A stretch of DNA of 64,000 nt. Source: Microbacterium lacticum. GTDB taxonomy: Bacteria; Actinomycetota; Actinomycetes; Actinomycetales; Microbacteriaceae. Shown piece after piece: positions 33,680-42,099 of the stretch. How positions within the stretch are numbered: the first letter of the stretch is position 1; the number at the start of each line of letters is the position of its first letter. A program made the translations under genes and the position numbers. The DNA lies in contig NZ_VFPS01000001.1 in NCBI RefSeq assembly GCF_006716815.1, positions 1,102,066-1,166,065 of the forward strand, given 5' to 3'. The notes beneath the pieces were generated by a model. The model made no database searches and had not been told where the DNA came from. It was given only the letters and a program-made list of their open reading frames with translations.

Positions 33680-34800
33680 CGCGCCCGCCAGTCGTGCACC
33701 GTGCGCACGAGGTCGGTGAGCACGTCGGGGTCGGTGTCCATGGGCACGCCGTGACCGAGGTTGAACACGTGCGCGCGGGCCGCGCGACCCGTTTCGAGCG
33801 CGGCGTGCACGGCGGCCTCGCGGGCCTCGGCGGGGGCGAACAGCATCGCGGGGTCGAGGTTTCCCTGCAGCGTGAGGTCGCTCGCGCCGCCGACGCGCTC
33901 GGCGGCGACGTCGAGCGGCACACGGTAGTCGACGCCGAGCGCGTCGACGCCGATGGATGCCATGTCGGCGAGGATCTCGCCGGTGCCGACGCCGAAGTGG
34001 ATGAGCGGCACGCCCTCCGGCGCGCCCGGCAGCTCGAGCGCGCGCACAGGCTCGAGCGCCGCCGCGGAGGCGGGCAGCACCGCACGGCGGTAATCGGCGG
34101 GGGCCAGTGCGCCGGCCCACGAGTCGAACAGCTGGCCGGCGCTCGCGCCCGCCTGCACCTGCAGGGCGAGGAAGCGCCCGGTCACCTCGGCGAGCCACGC
34201 GGTGAGGTCGTGCCAGGCCGCGGGGTCGGAGTGGATGAGGCTCCGCGCGCCCAGGTGGTCCTTCGACGGGCCGCCCTCGACGAGGTAGGCCGCGAGGGTG
34301 AAGGGCGCACCGGCGAAGCCGATCAGCGGGATCGGCTCACCGCGCAGCGCCGACTCGTCGGCGAGCAGCTCCGTCGTGCGCGCGACCGCGGCGGCGACCT
34401 CCTCGCCGCGCTCGGTGATGAGGGCGGGGTCGATGCGCACCAGGTCGGCGATCTGCGCCGCCGTCCGCACGGGCTCGGTGAACACCGGGCCGCGCCCGGC
34501 GACGATCTCGACCTCGAGGCCGACGAGTTTCAGGGGCACCACGATGTCGCTGAAGAACACCGCGGCATCCACCCCGTGCCGGCGCACCGGCTGCAGCGTG
34601 ATCTCGCTCGCCATGGCCGGGTCGAGGCAGGCGTCGAGCATCGATCCGCCGGTCGCGCGCAGCGCCCGGTACTCGGGCAGCGAGCGGCCCGCCTGCCGCA
34701 TGAACCACACCGGCGTGACCTCGGGCCGGTGACCGCGCAGGGCCTGCACGAGGCGGGAGGAGGCGGTGTCGTGCAGGGCGAGCGGATGCGTGGAGGGCAA
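33676..34800 (-). CDS. hemE: Uroporphyrinogen decarboxylase
   Basis: A 374-residue enzyme converting uroporphyrinogen III to coproporphyrinogen III. Motifs: PVWFMRQAGRSLPEYRALR (substrate-binding Arg residues), AAVFFSDIVVPLKLVGLEVE (catalytic Asp region), IGFAGAPFTLAAYLVEGG, DSWAGALAPADY and FNLGHGVPMDTDPDVL. The start is a TTG at 34800; no ATG or GTG fits the family N-terminus. It is the first gene of the eight-gene operon and is transcribed divergently from hemA across 69 bp. Confidence 0.94.
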   Translation of the reverse strand: MPSTHPLALHDTASSRLVQALRGHRPEVTPVWFMRQAGRSLPEYRALRATGGSMLDACLDPAMASEITLQPVRRHGVDAAVFFSDIVVPLKLVGLEVEIVAGRGPVFTEPVRTAAQIADLVRIDPALITERGEEVAAAVARTTELLADESALRGEPIPLIGFAGAPFTLAAYLVEGGPSKDHLGARSLIHSDPAAWHDLTAWLAEVTGRFLALQVQAGASAGQLFDSWAGALAPADYRRAVLPASAAALEPVRALELPGAPEGVPLIHFGVGTGEILADMASIGVDALGVDYRVPLDVAAERVGGASDLTLQGNLDPAMLFAPAEAREAAVHAALETGRAARAHVFNLGHGVPMDTDPDVLTDLVRTVHDWRAR

Positions 34801-34830
34801 GACGGAGGCCTTCGAATCGGAGTGGGGTTA

Positions 34831-34850
34831 ATCGTTATACTACTCACGAT
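34831..34850. promoter_or_regulatory. AT-rich inverted repeat in the hemE-hemA divergent promoter
   Basis: Arms ATCGT and ACGAT enclose 10 bp containing TATACT (34836-34841), a good -10 box for hemA. The minus strand offers TATAAC for hemE. It is the only AT-rich patch in the 69-bp gap, so it is the likely core promoter and operator controlling both directions. The cognate regulator is unknown; the LacI-type gene coupled to hemA is a candidate. Confidence 0.45.
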
Positions 34851-34869
34851 CCGAAAGAGGTCCCCACCC

Positions 34870-36114
34870 GTGCTCGTCTGCCTGTCCGCCCACCAGCGCA
34901 CCACCTCGCTCGAAGACCTCGAGCGCCTGTCGGTGATCGGCGACGCCGCCGCCACCGAGCTCACCGCCGCGCACGACGCGATCCGCGGCGCGGTCGTGCT
35001 CGCCACCTGCAACCGGTTCGAGGCCTACTTCGACGTCGACGACGCGCCCGACGCCTCGCCGATCCCGGCGATGGACGCCGCCATGGAGCGCATCGCGGGG
35101 CTCACCGCGCTCCCCTTCCGACACGTGCGGGAGACGGTCGACTTCGCCCACGGCAACGGCGTCGCCCAGCACCTCTTCTCCGTCGCGGCCGGGCTCGACT
35201 CGGTAGCCCTCGGCGAGGACGAGATCTCCGGACAGGTCACCCGGGCCCTCGAGACCGCGCGCCGCGAGGGCGCGACCACGGGCCCGCTCGAGCACCTCTT
35301 CCAGCGCGCCACCGAGACCTCCCGGGCCGTCAAGAACTCCACCCGGCTCGGCGAGTCGGGCCGCTCGCTCGTGCGCCTGGCCGTCGAGCTCGCTGGATCA
35401 CGGGTGGGCGCGTGGGAGGACGCACGCGTGCTGCTGGTCGGCACGGGGCGCTACGCCGCGGCATCCCTCGCCGCCCTGCGCGCCGTCGGCGCGACCGACA
35501 TCCGCGTGCACTCCCCCTCGGGGCGCCGCAAGTTCGCACAGCGCGAGAACCTCACCGTGGTCGCCGCCGACGCATTCGCCGCCGAGGCGGCCGCGGCCGA
35601 CGTCGTCGTCACCTGCACGACGACGACCGGCGCGTACGCCCTGACCGCGGCGGAGCACCGGGCGGCCCGCGGCGAGAGCGACGCCGCGCAGCTCGTCATC
35701 GACCTCGGCATGCCGCGGAACGTCGACCCGGGGCTGCGCGCCCTGCCCGGCGTCGAGGTGCTCGACCTCGACACGATCCGCGTGCACGCGCCGATCGACG
35801 AGTTCGCCACGATGAACGAGGCCCGCCTCATCGTGCACACCGCCGCGCAGCGCCACGCCGCCGCGCGCCGCGTGCACGAGGTGTCGCCCGCCGTCGTCGA
35901 CATGCGCCGCTACGTGCACGAGATGCTCGAGGCCGAGATCGCCCGCTCCCGCACCCGCGGCGGCGACGCGGAGACCGAGGCGGCGCTGCGGCACTTCTCC
36001 GGCGCGCTGCTGCACGGGCTCATCGCGCAAGGCCACGCGCTGGCGTCGGCCGGTGAAGGCACGGCGTGGCGCGACGCGGTGCGTACGGTGTTCCCCGGAG
36101 GCGACCCCGCATGA
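34870..36114 (+). CDS. hemA: Glutamyl-tRNA reductase
   Basis: A 414-residue enzyme that reduces glutamyl-tRNA to glutamate-1-semialdehyde, the committed step of tetrapyrrole synthesis. Motifs: AVVLATCNRFEAYFDVDD (nucleophile Cys47), VAAGLDSVALGEDEISGQV, LFQRATETSRAVKNSTRLGE, the NADPH fold VLLVGTGRYAAASLAALRA, and LVIDLGMPRNVDPGL. The GTG at 34870 has AAAGAGG upstream; the larger frame before it is the shadow of hemE. Its stop overlaps the LacI-type gene (ATGA), so enzyme and regulator are co-translated. Confidence 0.95.
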   Translation: MLVCLSAHQRTTSLEDLERLSVIGDAAATELTAAHDAIRGAVVLATCNRFEAYFDVDDAPDASPIPAMDAAMERIAGLTALPFRHVRETVDFAHGNGVAQHLFSVAAGLDSVALGEDEISGQVTRALETARREGATTGPLEHLFQRATETSRAVKNSTRLGESGRSLVRLAVELAGSRVGAWEDARVLLVGTGRYAAASLAALRAVGATDIRVHSPSGRRKFAQRENLTVVAADAFAAEAAAADVVVTCTTTTGAYALTAAEHRAARGESDAAQLVIDLGMPRNVDPGLRALPGVEVLDLDTIRVHAPIDEFATMNEARLIVHTAAQRHAAARRVHEVSPAVVDMRRYVHEMLEAEIARSRTRGGDAETEAALRHFSGALLHGLIAQGHALASAGEGTAWRDAVRTVFPGGDPA

Positions 36115-37088
36115 GCCGCGTGACGCTGCGCGACGTCGCTGAACGCGCCGGGGTGTCGACCGCGGCGATCAGCCAGGCGCTCAACGACCGCGGCAGCCTC
36201 CGCCCCGAGACGCGGGAGCGCATCAAGGCGATCGCCGCCGAGCTCGGCTACACCCCCAACAAGCACGCGGCGGCCCTCCGCAGCGGGCGCACCATGTCGA
36301 TCGGCTTCGTCATGCCCGCCGTCGACGACGCCACCGCCAAGAGCTGGGCGTTCGCGCACAACCTGCAGCTGAACGCGCTCGTCCGCGCATCCGCCGAGCA
36401 CGGCTTCACCGTGACCGTCCTCCCCGCCTCGCGCCCCGACCTCCTCGCCACCCCGCAGCTCGACGCGCTGTACCTCGCCGACGCGCGCACGGGCGCCGAG
36501 CTCCTGCGCGCCGCCGCCTCGCGCGGGCTCCCGGTGATCGCCCGCGACCTCTACGTCGACGTCGACCGCGCCCTCAGCATCCGCACCGGCTACGACGCCG
36601 CCCTCCGCGCGGCCCTCGACCACCTCTCCGCGACCGGCGCCGAGCGCATCGCGCTGCTCGTCGACGAGGGCGATCATCCGCGCGACGAGATCGCCCGCTC
36701 CGGCTACCTCGCCTGGTCGACGGTGCACGGCGCGGATCCGCTCGTCATCGAGCTCGACGCGGCGCATCGCACGCTCCCCCGGCGGGTGCGCGACGCCGTG
36801 GATGCCGGGGCCGACGCGATCCTCGCGTTCTGCGAGGACGGCCCCGAGATCTACCTGCAGCTCGAGGCGATGCCGCTCGTCATCCCGCGCGACGTGCAGC
36901 TGCTCGCGCTGTGCTCGACCGACTGCGCGCTCAACGAGCGCCTCGGCGTGACGCACGTGTGCGTGCACCCCGAGCTCGCCGCCGACGCGGTCTTCCCCTC
37001 GCTCGGCGCGCTCGTGCCGAGCCCCGGCGGTGCGCCCCGGGTGGTCGACCTGCCGTGGGAGCTCGTGCGCGGTTCGACGACGCGCTGA
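36111..37088 (+). CDS. LacI-family transcriptional regulator coupled to hemA
   Basis: A 325-residue regulator. The N-terminal helix-turn-helix is VTLRDVAERAGVSTAAISQA, with hinge-region RSGRTMSIGFVMPAV, and then a periplasmic-binding-like effector domain. The ATG at 36111 overlaps the hemA stop; an upstream in-frame start at 36066 lies within hemA. Effector-domain sequence gives no ligand. Co-translation with hemA could mean control of heme supply, or simply read-through from a strong promoter. LacI-type regulators usually sense sugars, so a heme role is speculative. Confidence 0.85.
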   Translation: MSRVTLRDVAERAGVSTAAISQALNDRGSLRPETRERIKAIAAELGYTPNKHAAALRSGRTMSIGFVMPAVDDATAKSWAFAHNLQLNALVRASAEHGFTVTVLPASRPDLLATPQLDALYLADARTGAELLRAAASRGLPVIARDLYVDVDRALSIRTGYDAALRAALDHLSATGAERIALLVDEGDHPRDEIARSGYLAWSTVHGADPLVIELDAAHRTLPRRVRDAVDAGADAILAFCEDGPEIYLQLEAMPLVIPRDVQLLALCSTDCALNERLGVTHVCVHPELAADAVFPSLGALVPSPGGAPRVVDLPWELVRGSTTR

Positions 37089-37138
37089 CGGCGTCCGCCG
37101 AGCCGCGCAGTCCGACCCCCGCCGTCCGACCTCCGCCC

Positions 37139-37144
37139 TAGGAT
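37139..37144 (+). promoter_or_regulatory. -10 box of the MFS transporter gene
   Basis: TAGGAT, 6 nt before the ATG at 37151; leaderless-type spacing. The preceding 50 bp after the LacI gene shows no other element. Confidence 0.5.
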
Positions 37145-37150
37145 GACGGG

Positions 37151-38449
37151 ATGCCCTCCCTCGGTGAACTCGTCGCACCGCGGCGCCTGGGCACGGATTT
37201 CCGGTGGCTGCTCGGCTCGTCGTGGACGAGCAACCTGGGCGATGGCGTCGCCCTGTCGGCCGCGCCCCTGCTGATCGCGTCGCTGACCTCGTCGCCGATC
37301 CTCGTCGCCTCGGGCGCCGTGATGCAGTTCCTGCCGTGGCTGCTGTTCGGCCTGTTCGCCGGGTCGGTCGCCGACCACCACGACCGCCGCCGGCTGGTGA
37401 TGATCGCCAACGGCTCGCGCGCGGTGATCGTCGCCGCGCTCGTGGTGTTCCTCGTCACCGGTCACGCGACCGTCGCGATCGTCCTGGCCACCGCGTTCCT
37501 CTACGGCGTCGCCGAGGTGTTCGCCGACACCGCCGGATCGACGCTGCTGCCCATGCTCGTGCGTCCCGCCGACCTCGGCATCGGGAACGCGCGTCTCCAG
37601 GCCGGTTACCTCGTCGCGAACCAGCTCGCCGGGCCACCGCTGGGCGCCTTCCTCTTCGCGATCGGCTCGTTCTGGCCGTTCCTCGTGCAGATCCTCTGCG
37701 TCGCGCTCGCCGTCGTGCTCATCTCCCGGATCGGCCGCAGCTCGGTGCCCGCACCGGATCCCGGTGCCGGGGCCGGTGCCGGCCCCGGCACCGAGGCATC
37801 CGCGCCCGTCCATCCGATCCGGGAGGGGCTCCGGTGGCTGCGGGGCAACCCGCCGGTGCGGACGCTCGTGCTCATCATCCTGGTGTTCAACGTCACGTGG
37901 GCGGCGCCGTGGAGCATCCTCGTGCTCTACGCGACCGAACACCTCGGCATGGGTCCGGTCGGCTACGGCGCGCTGACGAGCGCGGCGGCGCTCGGCGGAC
38001 TGGTCGGCATCGGCAGCTTCGGCTGGCTCGAGAAGCACGTGTCGTTCGCGACGCTGATGCGGGTGTGCCTGTCGCTCGAGGTGATCATGCACCTCGCATT
38101 CGCGCTCACGACGGCGCCCGCGGTCGCCTTCGCGATCATGTTCGGCTTCGGCGCGTACGCGTTCGTCTGGAGCACGATCTCGACCACCGTCCGTCAGCGG
38201 CTCGTGCCGATGCAGCTGCAGGGGCGCATTGCGTCGGTGAACATGGTCGGCGTCTTCGGCGGACTCGTCATCGGTCAGACCCTCGGCGGCATCATCGCGC
38301 AGACCTGGGGCCTCACCGCGCCGTGGTGGTTCGCCTTCGCCGGCTCGCTCGTGACGCTCCTCCTCGTGTGGCGCTCGATCTCCCTGATCGCCGCCGCACG
38401 ACCCGTGCTCGACGACGCGCAGCTTCCTGAGGAGAACGCACCTTCCTGA
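37151..38449 (+). CDS. MFS transporter (EntS-like MFS_3 group)
   Basis: A 432-residue inner-membrane protein with about twelve transmembrane helices. The loop between helices 2 and 3 is GSVADHHDRRRLVMIAN, the MFS motif A form seen in drug and siderophore exporters. A Gly/Ala/Pro-rich linker lies between the halves near residues 198-220. Helices 5-6 carry NQLAGPPLGAFLFAIGSFWP. The substrate cannot be read from the sequence. It is a single-gene unit, convergent with tatD. Confidence 0.85.
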   Translation: MPSLGELVAPRRLGTDFRWLLGSSWTSNLGDGVALSAAPLLIASLTSSPILVASGAVMQFLPWLLFGLFAGSVADHHDRRRLVMIANGSRAVIVAALVVFLVTGHATVAIVLATAFLYGVAEVFADTAGSTLLPMLVRPADLGIGNARLQAGYLVANQLAGPPLGAFLFAIGSFWPFLVQILCVALAVVLISRIGRSSVPAPDPGAGAGAGPGTEASAPVHPIREGLRWLRGNPPVRTLVLIILVFNVTWAAPWSILVLYATEHLGMGPVGYGALTSAAALGGLVGIGSFGWLEKHVSFATLMRVCLSLEVIMHLAFALTTAPAVAFAIMFGFGAYAFVWSTISTTVRQRLVPMQLQGRIASVNMVGVFGGLVIGQTLGGIIAQTWGLTAPWWFAFAGSLVTLLLVWRSISLIAAARPVLDDAQLPEENAPS

Positions 38450-38542
38450 GGACGAGTTCCGGCCCAGGAATCCTCGAGATCCGTCATCTCCTCAGCATCC
38501 GACGCGTCAGCCGGAGGTGCGACGGGCGACGTCAGAGCACGG

Positions 38543-39421
38543 TCAGTCCTCGAAGGCGCCGTAGACGGCGAGGGTGTTGGATGCCACCTGCGCGCAGAAC
38601 TCGTCGAGATCGAGCCCCAGCTCCTCGGCCATGAAGCGCACCGTCACGGGGACGAGGTACGGCGCGTTCGGCCGGCCGCGGAACGGAGTGGGCGTCAGGA
38701 ACGGGGCATCCGTCTCTACGAGGATGCGCTCGCGCGGAGTCACCGCGAGCGCGTCGCGGAGGTTCTGCGCGTTCTTGAACGTCACGTTGCCCGCGAAGCT
38801 CAGCCAGTAGCCGCGGTCGGCGGCGATCCGGGCCATGTCCGCGTCGCCCGAGAAGCAGTGGAACACCGTGCGCTCGGGCGCGCCGACCCGCTCGAGCGTC
38901 TCGAGCACCGCCTCGTGCGCGTCGCGGTCGTGGATCTGCATCGCGATGCCGTGCTTCTTCGCGAGCGCGATGTGCGCCTCGAAGCTCTCGAACTGGGCGG
39001 GAAGCCCCTCACCCTCGGTGCGGAAGAAGTCGAGCCCGGTCTCGCCGATGGCTCGCACGCGCGGCTGCGCGGCGAGTTCGTCGATGACGGCGATCGCCTC
39101 GTCGAGCATGCCCTGTTCGGCATATGCCGGCGCTTCGTTCGGGTGGATGGCCACCGCGGCGAGCACGCGCGGGTGCGACGCGGCCGCCCACGCCGACCAC
39201 CGGCTCGAGTCGATGTCCCCGCCCGCCTGCACGACGCCGGCGACCCCGACCTCGCCGGCACGCAGCAGCTGCTCGTCGAGCGACATCCCCTCGCCGTCCT
39301 CGATCTCGAGGTGGCAGTGGTTGTCGTACACCGGCACCGCGAGCGGCTCGGGCGAGACGGGATACGACACGTCGCGCGCCCCCTTCTCGCGCTGGCGCAC
39401 GTACTGCGACGGATCGGTCAC
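38543..39421 (-). CDS. tatD: TatD-family metal-dependent hydrolase (DNase)
   Basis: A 292-residue amidohydrolase-fold enzyme with 3'-5' exonuclease or deoxyribonuclease activity in characterised members. Metal-site motifs are PVYDNHCHLEIEDGEG (HxH), AIGETGLDFFRTEG (Glu), MQIHDRDAHEAVL (His), TVFHCFSGDADM (His) and ILVETDAPFLTP (Asp). The GTG at 39421 overlaps the metG stop (GTGA); the preceding frame is shadow. It forms an operon with metG, a very common bacterial pairing. Confidence 0.92.
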   Translation of the reverse strand: MTDPSQYVRQREKGARDVSYPVSPEPLAVPVYDNHCHLEIEDGEGMSLDEQLLRAGEVGVAGVVQAGGDIDSSRWSAWAAASHPRVLAAVAIHPNEAPAYAEQGMLDEAIAVIDELAAQPRVRAIGETGLDFFRTEGEGLPAQFESFEAHIALAKKHGIAMQIHDRDAHEAVLETLERVGAPERTVFHCFSGDADMARIAADRGYWLSFAGNVTFKNAQNLRDALAVTPRERILVETDAPFLTPTPFRGRPNAPYLVPVTVRFMAEELGLDLDEFCAQVASNTLAVYGAFED

Positions 39422-40980
39422 TGCTCGACGCGCGGGAAGAGCGGGGCGAGACCGTTGACGCTCGACCCGGCGGCGAGCTGCCCCCACGCGCCGGCTTCGC
39501 GGAGCGGCTGATCCTGCAGGCGACCCGGGTGCCCGAGCGCGATCCAGAGCTTCTCGGTCGCCTCCGGCATGAACGGCGACAGCAGCACGGCGAGGGCGCG
39601 CAGGCCCTCCGCCGCCGTGTAGAGCACCGTGCCCAGCCGCGCGCGCTGCGCGTCGTCCTTCGCGAGCGCCCACGGCTCGTTGTCGGTGATGTACCCGTTC
39701 AGGGCGTCGACGATCGTCCAGATCGCCGCGATCGCCTCGTCGGGGCGGAAGCGCTCCATCGCCGCATCGGCGTTCACCGCGGCATCCGCGACGATCCGCT
39801 GGATCTCGAGGTCACCCTCGGTGTACGTGGATGCCGGGGGCACGATCCCCTCGAAGTAGCGCTCGATCATCGCGGTCGTCCGCGACGCGAGGTTGCCGAA
39901 GCCGTTCGCGAGCTCGGCCTGGTAGCGGGCGGAGAGGTCCTCCCACGAGAACGAGCCGTCCTGCCCGAACGCGATCGCCGACAGGAAGTAGAACCGGTAG
40001 GCATCCGAGCCGAACACATCGGTGATCTCGGTGGGCGCGATGCCGGTCAGCTTCGACTTCGACATCTTCTCGCCGCCGACGAGCAGCCAGCCGTGCGCGA
40101 ACACGCCGCGCGGCACGTCGAGACCGGCGGCCATCAGCATCGCGGGCCAGATCACCGCGTGGAAGCGCAGGATGTCCTTGCCGACGACGTGGTAGGCCGG
40201 CCAGCGGCGGTCGAACTGCTCGGGGTCGGTGCCGAAGCCGACGGCCGTCGCGTAGTTGAGCAGCGCGTCGACCCAGACGTAGATGACGTGCGACGGGTCC
40301 CACGGCACCGTGATGCCCCAGTCGAACGCCGACCGCGAGATCGAGAGGTCCTTGAGGCCCGACCGCACGAAGGAGACGACCTCGTTGCGCGCCGCCTCGG
40401 GGCGCACGAAGTCGTCCTCGTCCTTGTAGAGCTCGAGCAGGCGGTCCTGGAACTCGCTCAGCTTGAAGAAGTAGTTCTTCTCCTGCAGCAACTCGAGCGG
40501 CTTCGAGTGGATGGCGCAGACCTTGAGGCCCTCGAACGCGCCGGTGCCGTCGACGATCTCGGCCTCGGGCTTGAACTCCTCGCAGCCGACGCAGTAGAGC
40601 GCCTCGTACTCCCCCGCGTAGATGTAGCCGCGGTCGTAAAGCCGCTGCACGAACATCTTCACGCTGTCTTCGTGCCGCTCCTGCGTGGTACGGATGAAGT
40701 CGTCGTTGGCGACGTCGAGCGTCTCCAGCAGCGGGAACCACGACTCGGTGACGAGCTTGTCGACCCACTGTTGCGGGGTCACGCCGTTCGCCGCGGCGGC
40801 ACGGAGCATCTTCTGGCCGTGCTCGTCGGTGCCGGTGAGCATCCAGGTGTCGTCGCCCGACTGACGGTGCCAGCGCGCGAGCGCGTCGACCGCGACCGTC
40901 GTGTACCCGTGGCCGATGTGCGGCAGATCGCTCGGATAGTAGATCGGGGTCGTGATGTAGAAGGACTGACCGGTGCTCAC
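39418..40980 (-). CDS. metG: Methionyl-tRNA synthetase
   Basis: A 520-residue class I synthetase, essential for translation. HIGH-type motif in YYPSDLPHIGHGYTTVAVDA, KMSKS in VGGEKMSKSKLTGIAP, and a knuckle with one CxxC pair (ALYCVGCEEFKPEAE). The C-terminal dimerisation domain is absent, as in many actinobacteria. The GTG at 40980 lies 6 nt after TAGAAT, a leaderless-type promoter. IS481 copy B is inserted 14 bp upstream of this start, so the -10 box survives in the target duplication but everything further upstream now belongs to the IS. Expression must rely on the IS end or an extended weak promoter. Confidence 0.95.
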   Translation of the reverse strand: MSTGQSFYITTPIYYPSDLPHIGHGYTTVAVDALARWHRQSGDDTWMLTGTDEHGQKMLRAAAANGVTPQQWVDKLVTESWFPLLETLDVANDDFIRTTQERHEDSVKMFVQRLYDRGYIYAGEYEALYCVGCEEFKPEAEIVDGTGAFEGLKVCAIHSKPLELLQEKNYFFKLSEFQDRLLELYKDEDDFVRPEAARNEVVSFVRSGLKDLSISRSAFDWGITVPWDPSHVIYVWVDALLNYATAVGFGTDPEQFDRRWPAYHVVGKDILRFHAVIWPAMLMAAGLDVPRGVFAHGWLLVGGEKMSKSKLTGIAPTEITDVFGSDAYRFYFLSAIAFGQDGSFSWEDLSARYQAELANGFGNLASRTTAMIERYFEGIVPPASTYTEGDLEIQRIVADAAVNADAAMERFRPDEAIAAIWTIVDALNGYITDNEPWALAKDDAQRARLGTVLYTAAEGLRALAVLLSPFMPEATEKLWIALGHPGRLQDQPLREAGAWGQLAAGSSVNGLAPLFPRVEQ

Positions 40981-40986
40981 CCGACG

Positions 40987-40992
40987 ATTCTA
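40987..40992 (-). promoter_or_regulatory. -10 box of metG, regenerated by the IS481 target duplication
   Basis: TAGAAT on the minus strand, 6 nt before the GTG at 40980. Four of its six bases lie in the duplicated target TCTAGT (40989-40994). The native -35 region is displaced by 1070 bp. Confidence 0.5.
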
Positions 40993-40994
40993 GT

Positions 40995-42058
40995 TGTACT
41001 GACCCAGATCGTTGTTGACGTAGGAGAGACCTCCGGGGTCGAGTTGGAGCTGTCTAAGTTCTTCAGCTCAAACGCACGGAGGTCTCTCTTGTCTCACGCT
41101 AATGCCCGGCTGACTCCGGCCGGCCGGTTGATCATGGTTCAGCGCATCCAGTCGGGGCGTGCGGTCGCGCATGTTGCCGCGGAAATGGGGATCTCCCGCA
41201 CGACCGCGTGGCGGTGGTGGCGCAGGTTCCGGGAGTGCGGCCCGGCGGGCCTGATCGATCGTTCCAGCGTCGCCCGCTCCCACCCTCGCCAGACCAAAGC
41301 GTGCGTGGAGGCGAGGGTGCGGATCATGCGGCACCTCACTCGGCGTGGGCCGGTGTTCATCGCTGACAAGCTCGGCTTGCAGGCCTCAACGGTCGGTAGG
41401 GTGTTGCGCCGCCACCACGTGCCGTTGCTGCGGGAGCTGGACCCGGTCACGGGGTCCGTGATCCGCGCGACCCGCCGATCCGCGCAGCGTTACGAGCATG
41501 ATCATCCCGGGTCCCTGATCCACGTTGATGTGAAGAAACTCGGCCGTATCCCCGACGGCGGCGGATGGCGTCTGCATGGCCGCGGGCAACGTCCTGCGCG
41601 CAAGCGGGGCCTGGGTTACGACTACGTGCACACCGTCATCGACGACCATTCCCGAGTTGCTTACGCGGAGATCCACGACGACGAGAAAGGCACCACCGCG
41701 GCGGGCGTCCTCGACCGCGCGATCGCGTTCTACGCGCGCCTCGGCGTCACAGTCGAACGCGTCATCAGCGACAACGCGTTCGCTTACCGCCACTCGGCCG
41801 CGTTCAAGGCCGTGGTCGACGCGCACGGCATCCGACAGCGGTTCATCAAACCGCACTGCCCCTGGACCAACGGGAAAGTCGAACGCCTCAACCGCACCCT
41901 CGCCACCGAGTGGGCCTACGCCCGCCCCTGGAGCTCGAACGACGACCGAAAAGCAGGGTTGACGACCTGGCTCGACTACTACAACCTAGACAGGCACCAC
42001 CTCGGCATCGGAGGCAAAACCCCCATCGACCGAATCAACAACGGTCGAGGTCAGTACA
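40995..42058 (+). mobile_element. IS481-family insertion sequence, copy B (1064 bp)
   Basis: Ends TGTACTGACC and GGTCAGTACA; duplication TCTAGT at 40989-40994 and 42059-42064. The end nearest the transposase start faces metG. The copy encodes a transposase with the same protein sequence as copy C. Confidence 0.93.
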
Positions 42059-42063
42059 TCTAG
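41089..42063 (+). CDS. IS481-family transposase, copy B
   Basis: A 324-residue DDE transposase, same architecture as copy A. The TTG at 41089 is preceded by GGAGG at a 6-nt spacing, which decides the start. The final codons read GGT CAG TAC ATC TAG: the IS ends after the A of ATC, so the stop codon is supplied by the target duplication TCTAGT. A TTGACG at about 41015 inside the left end could be the -35 of its own promoter. Intact and presumably active. Confidence 0.9.
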   Translation: MSHANARLTPAGRLIMVQRIQSGRAVAHVAAEMGISRTTAWRWWRRFRECGPAGLIDRSSVARSHPRQTKACVEARVRIMRHLTRRGPVFIADKLGLQASTVGRVLRRHHVPLLRELDPVTGSVIRATRRSAQRYEHDHPGSLIHVDVKKLGRIPDGGGWRLHGRGQRPARKRGLGYDYVHTVIDDHSRVAYAEIHDDEKGTTAAGVLDRAIAFYARLGVTVERVISDNAFAYRHSAAFKAVVDAHGIRQRFIKPHCPWTNGKVERLNRTLATEWAYARPWSSNDDRKAGLTTWLDYYNLDRHHLGIGGKTPIDRINNGRGQYI

Positions 42064-42099
42064 TTGGCGGCGCCGGCGCGATCCCGCGTGTGACGGGGC

